DNA from: an uncultured Bacilli bacterium
GTDB lineage: Bacteria > Bacillota_I > Bacilli_A > RFN20 > CAG-826
DNA: 6,566 nt
Reading direction: 5' to 3'
NCBI GenBank assembly: GCA_934162685.1
Contig: CAKPJO010000087.1
Location: forward strand, 1-6,566
Part shown: piece after piece, positions 1 through 5,366 of the stretch
Layout of the letters: each line of letters opens with the position of its first letter
Numbering within the stretch: position 1 is the stretch's first letter
Notes under the pieces: model-generated
Told to the model about the DNA's origin: nothing
Databases searched by the model: none
What the model saw: the letters and a program-made list of their open reading frames with translations, nothing else
Translations under genes and position numbers: made by a program

Positions 1-1
1 T

Positions 2-45
2 ACTAAAGTTCCGCTTAAAATAAAGTGATTTAGTGGATTTTTTTT
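2..45 (+). terminator. Weak possible intrinsic terminator of a convergent gene to the left
   Basis: On the plus strand ACTAAA (2-7) can pair with TTTAGT (29-34), and eight T follow at 38-45. The stem is only 6-7 bp and AT-rich with a 21-nt loop, so it may be chance. If real it would end a plus-strand gene lying left of the window. No coding sequence is seen in 1-57. Confidence 0.25.
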
Positions 46-57
46 GTATTAAGAAGC

Positions 58-89
58 AAAAAGAGAACTAGAATTTCATCTAGTTCCCT
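58..89 (-). terminator. Intrinsic terminator of the GH3-membrane protein operon
   Basis: On the minus strand GGGAACTAGA (88-79) pairs with TCTAGTTCTC (72-63) through ten base pairs including one G-U, with a 6-nt loop (TGAAAT). An extra A-T pair closes the base, and TTTTT (62-58) follows. It begins 29 nt after the membrane protein stop codon. This is the only strong terminator in the window and marks the end of the transcription unit. Confidence 0.9.
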
Positions 90-95
90 CAAAAA

Positions 96-111
96 TCGAA
101 TCTTCGAATCT
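96..111. repeat. Tandem 8-bp direct repeat downstream of the last gene
   Basis: TCGAATCT occurs twice in tandem (96-103 and 104-111), between the stop codon of the membrane protein and its terminator. No function is evident; replication slippage is the simplest explanation. Confidence 0.5.
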
Positions 112-117
112 TGTTTT

Positions 118-2181
118 TTAGAAGACTGGAGCAAATGGCAAGTCATCTACACTACATTCTGTAATTGTAAATGATTTATTACTTGACCATTGCCATTGTC
201 CATTGGTCTCTTTAATACATGATTGTAATGTTACTCTAACACCATCTGCTAAGTCTCCAGATAATGTATATGTACATTGCATTTCTTGAGTTTGTGGTCC
301 TTGATATGTAAATGTCCACATAACATCAACTTTTTCATTAGCTAAATCAAAGATAAAATATGTATTACCATCTTGAGAATATGGGTTAGCTTTTGTTGTA
401 CTTGTGAAATATCTCTTTTCTGGTATTACTAAGTTTCCATCTTTTTCAACCATCGAGATTTTAGATGGTAATGAATTAAATAAATCATCATCACCACTAA
501 TTTTTTCGCCAATTACAATTGCTTTAAGTTTAGATGATCCTGTTAGTTCGATTTTAACATCAACTGTCTTATCGCCTGAGACTACTTTCATTGTATCTAA
601 AGATTTAACAATATATTTGGTTTCCACTTCGCCAATCTTACCAGTGATTGTATTTGATGCTTCTGAATCATCAAGTGTAATGTCATAAGATTGAACTGTC
701 TTATTAGGCATTGTTACATTAACTTTTTTATTAACTAAATCTAATTCACTCTTTAATAAACTTGTATCTAATATTTCTTCTTTTGTTTCAGTAATACGTT
801 TTACTAATATTCCAGAAGTATCTAATCCATCAACAAAGCGATATGTTTTCTTAACTGCTTCATTTGATGCATCGAGTACATATGTACCTTGATCAACACC
901 AATTGTAACTTTAGTATCCCAAGTAAATGTATCCCAGTTTGCTCTAACTATTTGCTTTCCTGGATATTTTTTAGTATTTGGAATTGACCATTTAATTGTT
1001 TTATCTGGATCAAATACAGCGCCAACACGTAAATCATTTCTTACTTGCATTGCTGTCCACTTGGTTGTATCAATTTCTTCGCCATATTCATAAGTTAAGT
1101 CATCCGTTCCGGTATCGATATACATACCAATTGCCGGTGTATATAAGAATCCATTAACTTTTAACGAACGAGTTCCCCATGAGAAATCAAGCTTAATATC
1201 CGCTGTCCAATCATAGAATTTAGAATTTGATTTTACACACATCATATTTGCGTTTGTTCCACGATTATCAATCATAACTAAACAATCCGAGCCATCTTCT
1301 TCAATGTTATACCAATATCCAAAGATGTTTTTATTGTCTTGAACGCCATTATATAATCCATCATCCCAAAGCGATAGATAGCCATAAGTTTTTGAATAGT
1401 TTCCTTGATATCCTTCAGCATAGAATCCTTCAAATTGATAAACAATGAAACGATCGTTATCACTACGTTCACTTCTATTAGTGCCTACAGCTTTTTCAAT
1501 TTCGCCCGTGGTTTTCTTTGCCCAAGGATTATTAGCCTTGCTAAATTTAACAGAAGCAGGATCATAAGGATAATCAGTAACTACATCACCAAATTCTTTT
1601 TCTACGTCAATTTTAAATCCTAATGTATTATTATTATAAGAATTGTTTCTAGCTTTACACGATGCGATTGTTGCTCCACTTGCAGAAGTGGCAATAATAA
1701 TAGCTAACGCACCAATACTATAGCGAATAATATTTGGTTTATTAAATTTAATTGGTTCTTCTTTTTCTGTTACATCTTTAAAAGATGCTACAATTGCTAT
1801 AGTTATTATTGCTATTTGCATTACTGTGTACACACAGTTAAGTGGGAAATTACCACCTTGGAATTCAACATGGTTAATTTGGTCAGCAATAAGATTAGGA
1901 AATAAATATATTTGCTTCATAAATGAGAAACACATAGCGAGTAAAGCTCCTAAATGAATCCATTTATGTTCTGGCATTGCTAAGGCCACTACTTCAATTA
2001 CAAAGCATAATAATGCACAAATCCCAATTACTTCTGGCGTATGTGGTACAGCGTTATTAGCCATAGACGTCTTATAAGTGGCTAAGAATAATATACCAAA
2101 TATAAGTGCAAGTATAGCATCTAACATCATGAGATAGAATCCAACTTTTTTGCCTTTAAATATTTTCTTAAGCATTTCCAT
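118..2181 (-). CDS. Five-pass membrane protein with large extracellular beta-rich, Ig-like region; function unknown
   Basis: I do not recognise a named family for the whole protein. Numbered from the ATG at 2181 (687 aa), five hydrophobic helices lie near residues 14-36, 50-69, 75-92, 116-134 and 152-173. Positive charges before helix 1 (KGKK) and between helices 4 and 5 predict N-inside, C-outside, so about 510 residues face outward. Helix 5 ends in IASC (Cys175), which resembles a lipobox. The outer part holds an aromatic-rich beta domain (about 245-350), two segments resembling bacterial Ig-like Big_3 domains (about 362-430 and 442-504), and a C-terminal beta-rich domain (about 510-687) again rich in Tyr/Trp/Phe. 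No catalytic motif is visible. An in-frame GTG at 2190 would add three residues, but the AGGGGTG at 2194-2188 sits 6 nt before the ATG and favours 2181. It follows the GH3 gene by 11 nt and ends at a strong terminator, so it probably acts with GH3 as a scaffold, sugar-binding or sensing partner (inference). Confidence 0.9.
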   Translation of the reverse strand: MEMLKKIFKGKKVGFYLMMLDAILALIFGILFLATYKTSMANNAVPHTPEVIGICALLCFVIEVVALAMPEHKWIHLGALLAMCFSFMKQIYLFPNLIADQINHVEFQGGNFPLNCVYTVMQIAIITIAIVASFKDVTEKEEPIKFNKPNIIRYSIGALAIIIATSASGATIASCKARNNSYNNNTLGFKIDVEKEFGDVVTDYPYDPASVKFSKANNPWAKKTTGEIEKAVGTNRSERSDNDRFIVYQFEGFYAEGYQGNYSKTYGYLSLWDDGLYNGVQDNKNIFGYWYNIEEDGSDCLVMIDNRGTNANMMCVKSNSKFYDWTADIKLDFSWGTRSLKVNGFLYTPAIGMYIDTGTDDLTYEYGEEIDTTKWTAMQVRNDLRVGAVFDPDKTIKWSIPNTKKYPGKQIVRANWDTFTWDTKVTIGVDQGTYVLDASNEAVKKTYRFVDGLDTSGILVKRITETKEEILDTSLLKSELDLVNKKVNVTMPNKTVQSYDITLDDSEASNTITGKIGEVETKYIVKSLDTMKVVSGDKTVDVKIELTGSSKLKAIVIGEKISGDDDLFNSLPSKISMVEKDGNLVIPEKRYFTSTTKANPYSQDGNTYFIFDLANEKVDVMWTFTYQGPQTQEMQCTYTLSGDLADGVRVTLQSCIKETNGQWQWSSNKSFTITECSVDDLPFAPVF

Positions 2182-2187
2182 TTTATT

Positions 2188-2194
2188 CACCCCT
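2188..2194 (-). promoter_or_regulatory. Ribosome binding site overlapping the GH3 stop codon
   Basis: AGGGGTG (2194-2188) lies 6 nt before the ATG at 2181 and overlaps the TAG stop of the GH3 gene (2195-2193). It decides the start: the alternative GTG at 2190 is itself part of this motif, with no room for its own site. Overlap with the upstream stop predicts translational coupling of the two proteins. Confidence 0.75.
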
Positions 2195-5108
2195 ATTTCA
2201 CCAATTCTTTTGGCTTTTTAACAAATTCATAGATAATGAACAATGATATAGCCGCTAAAGTAAATGCGCCAAATACACCATCAATGGTATATATAACTGG
2301 TTTCCACCATTTAAATGTTTCTTCTAAGTCTTTGCCACTATCAGCTACATCACCCATCCAAGATCTAGATAAAGCGTACATAATATTTTTATTAGCTTTT
2401 TGACATAGTTCTAATAAATATCCATCATCAGTGGATGTAATAGCATTTTTAATTTGTTGACCTCTATTTCCATCAAGACAGAATACTTCAGTTCCACCAA
2501 CAATCATATCACGAGTTGAAGTATATGATCCTTCACCTTGTAATGCATCATCAATAATTAAACCTTTATATTTCCATTCAGTTCTAAGTATTTGATTTGA
2601 TAAAGTTTGATGGCATGCAGCATAAGTTAAACCAATTCTATTATATGAAGTCATAATACCAAGGCCTTCGCCTTTTGTTAAGGCGCCTTCAAATGGCTTT
2701 AAATAAATTTCACGAATGGCTTGTTCATTAGAGAATGTTGCAACACCTTGACGATTAGTTTCTTGGTTGTTTAAGAAACAGTGTTTAATATTCATAATTA
2801 AGCCTTTTTTTCTAGCTTCTTTTACAATGTTACTTGCAACATAATAGTTCATAATGCCATCTTCCGACATATATTCTGAAGCACGTGAGCCATAAGGAGT
2901 TCTATTGATGTTTGCTCCTGGGGCGTTAACAGCAGCAACACCACAGTGTAATGCTTCTTCACCATAGAAATAACCAAATTTCTTTTGCATTTCATGATCC
3001 CATGTTGCAGTATAGATTGGTCCAGTAGCAAATCCAGTAGCCCATCTTCCATCACCATAAGCAAATGGAGATAATAAACCTTCTGGTCCTTCGTTAATTG
3101 AGTTTGATGGTTTTGATACTGAAGTTACCGCTAAAATACCACGGTTATCAGACATTGAAATTACTAAATCATCTAATGTCATTTGTTTAATGAATAAATC
3201 CCATTTAGGATCATCATATTCAAGTTTAGCCATATCAGAGAATTTAAGACGATATGGATTTCCTTCTTCATCTTTTAATTGAACTCCATACTTTGTACCT
3301 GCACCAGCACTATATGATTCCGCATCCTCAGCTTTTGTGTACATTCTCATATCGAGTCCTTTTTTCATTTTATCGTTAAGCTTCAACCCTTCTAATTTTT
3401 TAGGGAAAGTTGCTTGCCAATCTTTTCTTGTTAAATATGTAATTTTTTGGTCATCATTTGCCCAGTAATTAACATCTGCATCATCAAATTGGTTAGTAAC
3501 TTCAACTGAGTCATCATAGTGTGAATACTTATATGCATCCATAGCGCCAGAAATAGCTACTTTTTGCACGCAATTTGCGTTTGCTTGATAATTTGTACCA
3601 TTATGGTCAGTTAATGCCGCAGATGGTTTTTTAACACCTATAACGTTATTAAGTGCTTCATGAGCGCCATTACCAAGTGCAAAGTAATAATCACCATCTT
3701 CTAAAATGTATTGTTTTTTATTAATTCGATCATACGAAGCTAAGAAATAACGATCAAATTCAACATCTACTGTTTTTGATTCATTTGGTTCAAGAAGCAC
3801 TTTATCATAAGCACATAATTGAATTGATGATTTTTCCACTAAATGTTCTTTATCATATTCTGTATATGGGCTTTGGCAGTACACTTGAATTGATGATCTT
3901 CCTTCAACCTCGCCAGTATTCTTAACAGTTACATTAGCTACAAAGGTATCTTCATCTGCTTTATAAGTAACGCTATTAAGTTTTTGTTCAAACGTTGTGT
4001 ATGATAAACCAAAACCGAATGGATATGCTACTTCGCGGTCATAAGTCCAATTAGTTTCTCCATCATAAGTTCCAGCATCGCCATTTGCATTTCCTTGATT
4101 TAAAACACAATCTTCATATCTTGTTTCATAATATTTATATCCGACATAAATTCCTTCTGCATAAGATACATATTTATTTGATCTATCTACGCCAGCACTA
4201 CCATCGAAATTAATATCGCCAAAGTTTTGATAAGCAGCAGAATTTGATGCGTGAGCGGAGAAAGTATCAGGTGTATGTCCGCTTGGATTAGCTTCCCCTG
4301 TTAAAATATGAACTACACCATCTAAAGAATAATATCCTGGAACTCCAAACCATAATACAGCATCTACGCCATATTCTTCTTTGTTTGCCCAATCTAAACT
4401 CATTGGCATTGCGCCATTTAATAAGACAATAGTTTTCTTAAACTTACCTGATTCTTTAATCATTTTTAATAAGTTAGCTTCGTTTTCTTGCAAATCAAGA
4501 ATTCCGGCTTTTGGATCACTATTTTCTGTACCAACACGTACAAATGTTACAATTGCGGCATCGCCAAAAGTATCAAATGATGCTTTAACACCTGCTGTAT
4601 ATGCACTTACAGCAACTTCAGGAATGTTAGTTTCTGATGGTTCTCCTCCACCAGTATACATATTCCAAATAGTCTTATTATAATTAAAGCCATTATTTTC
4701 AAATGCATCGTTTAAGTGAACGACTAATTTTTCGTTTGGAGCAGCACCTCCGGCACCAGAACGTAAGCACAAGTGTGCGCTATTACGACCAAATAACGTG
4801 ACATTCCTTTCTTCTTTTGCTAAAGGCAAACATCCGTTATCGTTTTTTAATAAAACGGCACCTTGCTCTTCTTGTTCAACACAGTACTTATAAGAATCTT
4901 GAATCATTCTTTTCCATCCTGCATCGGATAGACTTCCATCTTCTTCAGCATAGTCAGAACGTTTAGAACTAATTTGACGAACATTCAAGCCTAGAACATC
5001 GTTAATTAGTCCTTCGTTATCCATAGCAACATTAGTTAATGAAATAAATGCTGTTGTTAGCAAAATGCCAACTGAGGATAACCCTAACCAAAGTTTGTTT
5101 TTTTTCAT
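2193..5108 (-). CDS. Permuted-domain glycoside hydrolase family 3 (beta-glucosidase/beta-xylosidase-like), membrane-anchored at both ends
   Basis: A 971-aa GH3 enzyme expected to release terminal beta-linked sugars from oligosaccharides outside the cell. Domain order is reversed from usual: the GH3 C-terminal alpha/beta domain comes first (about 80-285: GAVLLKNDNGCLPL, RSGAGG, GEANPSGHTPDTF), then a fibronectin III-like domain (about 385-490, after the typical YPFGFGLSYTTF), then the TIM barrel (about 635-880). The barrel shows NINRTP (Arg736), SRASEYMSEDG (Arg742), IKHCFLNNQETNR (Lys775, His776) and the nucleophile region GLIIDDALQ, where Asp854 aligns with Asp of the common VSDW motif. Reversed order is known from rumen beta-glucosidases such as those of Ruminococcus albus and Butyrivibrio. 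Hydrophobic segments at 6-26 and about 938-962, the latter followed by KKPK, predict N-in, catalytic-out, C-in. Oddities are EGP (Glu673) where DGP is usual, and DDA in place of SDW. The start is supported by AAAGGG 5 nt upstream. The substrate sugar cannot be assigned. Confidence 0.95.
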   Translation of the reverse strand: MKKNKLWLGLSSVGILLTTAFISLTNVAMDNEGLINDVLGLNVRQISSKRSDYAEEDGSLSDAGWKRMIQDSYKYCVEQEEQGAVLLKNDNGCLPLAKEERNVTLFGRNSAHLCLRSGAGGAAPNEKLVVHLNDAFENNGFNYNKTIWNMYTGGGEPSETNIPEVAVSAYTAGVKASFDTFGDAAIVTFVRVGTENSDPKAGILDLQENEANLLKMIKESGKFKKTIVLLNGAMPMSLDWANKEEYGVDAVLWFGVPGYYSLDGVVHILTGEANPSGHTPDTFSAHASNSAAYQNFGDINFDGSAGVDRSNKYVSYAEGIYVGYKYYETRYEDCVLNQGNANGDAGTYDGETNWTYDREVAYPFGFGLSYTTFEQKLNSVTYKADEDTFVANVTVKNTGEVEGRSSIQVYCQSPYTEYDKEHLVEKSSIQLCAYDKVLLEPNESKTVDVEFDRYFLASYDRINKKQYILEDGDYYFALGNGAHEALNNVIGVKKPSAALTDHNGTNYQANANCVQKVAISGAMDAYKYSHYDDSVEVTNQFDDADVNYWANDDQKITYLTRKDWQATFPKKLEGLKLNDKMKKGLDMRMYTKAEDAESYSAGAGTKYGVQLKDEEGNPYRLKFSDMAKLEYDDPKWDLFIKQMTLDDLVISMSDNRGILAVTSVSKPSNSINEGPEGLLSPFAYGDGRWATGFATGPIYTATWDHEMQKKFGYFYGEEALHCGVAAVNAPGANINRTPYGSRASEYMSEDGIMNYYVASNIVKEARKKGLIMNIKHCFLNNQETNRQGVATFSNEQAIREIYLKPFEGALTKGEGLGIMTSYNRIGLTYAACHQTLSNQILRTEWKYKGLIIDDALQGEGSYTSTRDMIVGGTEVFCLDGNRGQQIKNAITSTDDGYLLELCQKANKNIMYALSRSWMGDVADSGKDLEETFKWWKPVIYTIDGVFGAFTLAAISLFIIYEFVKKPKELVK

Positions 5109-5113
5109 AAATT

Positions 5114-5119
5114 CCCTTT
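5114..5119 (-). promoter_or_regulatory. Ribosome binding site of the GH3 gene
   Basis: AAAGGG (5119-5114) is followed by AATTT and the ATG at 5108, a 5-nt spacing. It supports this start, which is immediately followed by a Lys-rich signal-anchor sequence. Confidence 0.7.
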
Positions 5120-5121
5120 CC

Positions 5122-5135
5122 GCGCTTGTTTGCGC
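5122..5135 (-). other. Small GC-rich hairpin next to the ribosome binding site
   Basis: GCGC (5135-5132), AAACAA, GCGC (5125-5122) form a 4-bp stem with a 6-nt loop, two bases upstream of the ribosome site in the GH3 leader. It is a rare GC patch in an AT-rich leader. It could tune translation, but a four-pair stem can also arise by chance. Confidence 0.3.
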
Positions 5136-5144
5136 ATATTTGTT

Positions 5145-5178
5145 ATTATCAAGAAGTTAAAAAGTCCTTTTTGATAAT
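5145..5178 (-). promoter_or_regulatory. Inverted repeat in the presumed GH3 leader
   Basis: ATTATCAA (5178-5171) and TTGATAAT (5152-5145) are perfect 8-bp inverted copies separated by 18 nt. They fall just downstream of the predicted promoter, in the first part of the presumed leader. They could be a repressor operator acting as a roadblock, or a leader RNA hairpin. No T tract follows, so it is not a standard terminator. Confidence 0.45.
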
Positions 5179-5187
5179 TATTACACT

Positions 5188-5216
5188 ATAATAATGATTT
5201 AAGATAGCGCTTACAA
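5188..5216 (-). promoter_or_regulatory. Predicted sigma-A-type promoter of the GH3 operon
   Basis: TTGTAA (5216-5211; 4 of 6 to TTGACA), a 17-nt spacer, and TATTAT (5193-5188; 5 of 6 to TATAAT). Transcription would start near 5181 and give a leader of about 70 nt. AT-rich DNA yields chance -10 boxes (TATAGT at 5190-5185 is an alternative), but the exact spacing and the overlapping cre match favour this one. Confidence 0.6.
5202..5216 (-). promoter_or_regulatory. cre-like operator (CcpA/LacI family) overlapping the -35 box
   Basis: TTGTAAGCGCTATCT on the minus strand fits every position of the published cre consensus WTGNAANCGNWNNCW, with the central AAGCGCT core. It covers the -35 box and the first part of the spacer, where a bound repressor would block RNA polymerase. 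CcpA-mediated catabolite repression is the obvious reading; a dedicated LacI-family regulator with a similar site is the alternative. Confidence 0.65.
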
Positions 5217-5220
5217 AAAT

Positions 5221-5237
5221 GACAATCTTGCTATTTT
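5221..5237. repeat. 17-nt motif, promoter-proximal copy
   Basis: GACAATCTTGCTATTTT matches the copy at 5336-5352 at 16 of 17 positions. With its flanks (5216-5237) it is an imperfect palindrome centred on ACAATCTTG. It lies directly upstream of the predicted -35 box, where an activator would bind. Factor unknown. Confidence 0.5.
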
Positions 5238-5321
5238 AGTTATGCTTTTATAAACTATGCCATAATTTTAAAAATATAGTTTTTTAACGCTATAACTTAT
5301 AAATATATGCAAAATGTTGAT

Positions 5322-5355
5322 AAAAAATGCATAAAGACAATCTTGTTATTTTTGC
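5322..5355 (-). terminator. Weak terminator candidate after the GH43 gene
   Basis: On the minus strand the 27 nt from 5355 to 5329 can fold imperfectly (GCA/TGC, AAA/TTT and ACAA/TTGT pairs with mismatches) and are followed by A and six T (5327-5322). In addition, GATAAAAAA spanning the GH43 stop (5371-5363) is perfectly complementary to TTTTTTATC (5327-5319), an alternative fold that would hide the T tract. Poor stem quality means read-through into the GH3 gene is plausible. Confidence 0.35.
5336..5352. repeat. 17-nt motif, promoter-distal copy
   Basis: GACAATCTTGTTATTTT, the second copy of the motif, begins 115 bp from the first in the same orientation. Its core ACAATCTTGT is a 4+4 inverted repeat. 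Weaker similarity continues past it on the right (GCTATTCGCTTTTTTAT against GTTATGCTTTTAT), so the pair may derive from a small duplication. It also falls inside the weak hairpin described for 5322-5355. Confidence 0.5.
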
Positions 5356-5366
5356 TATTCGCTTTT

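Noticed and set aside
404..688. 94-codon plus-strand open frame
   Set aside because: It lies antisense inside the membrane protein gene, has no ribosome site and shows no domain-like sequence.
1278..1623. Open frames of 64 and 72 codons on either strand
   Set aside because: Both sit inside the membrane protein gene in other frames and lack start signals or recognisable sequence.
2182..2190. GTG at 2190 as start of the membrane protein
   Set aside because: It would lack a spaced ribosome site, and it is itself part of the AGGGGTG motif that fits the ATG at 2181.
2669..2685. Perfect 6-bp hairpin CGCCTT/AAGGCG with a 5-nt loop inside the GH3 gene
   Set aside because: No T tract follows on either strand and the bases encode the conserved barrel; probably a coding coincidence.
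2849..3064. 71-codon minus-strand open frame
   Set aside because: It overlaps the GH3 TIM barrel, whose family motifs are read in the other frame.
4381..4683. 100-codon plus-strand open frame
   Set aside because: It is antisense to the conserved GH3 C-terminal domain region; composition follows the real gene and no start signal is seen.
5252..5282. Inverted repeat AAACTAT/ATAGTTT with a 17-nt loop in the intergenic region
   Set aside because: It is almost all A/T with a long loop. T follows only on the plus strand, where there is no gene to end.
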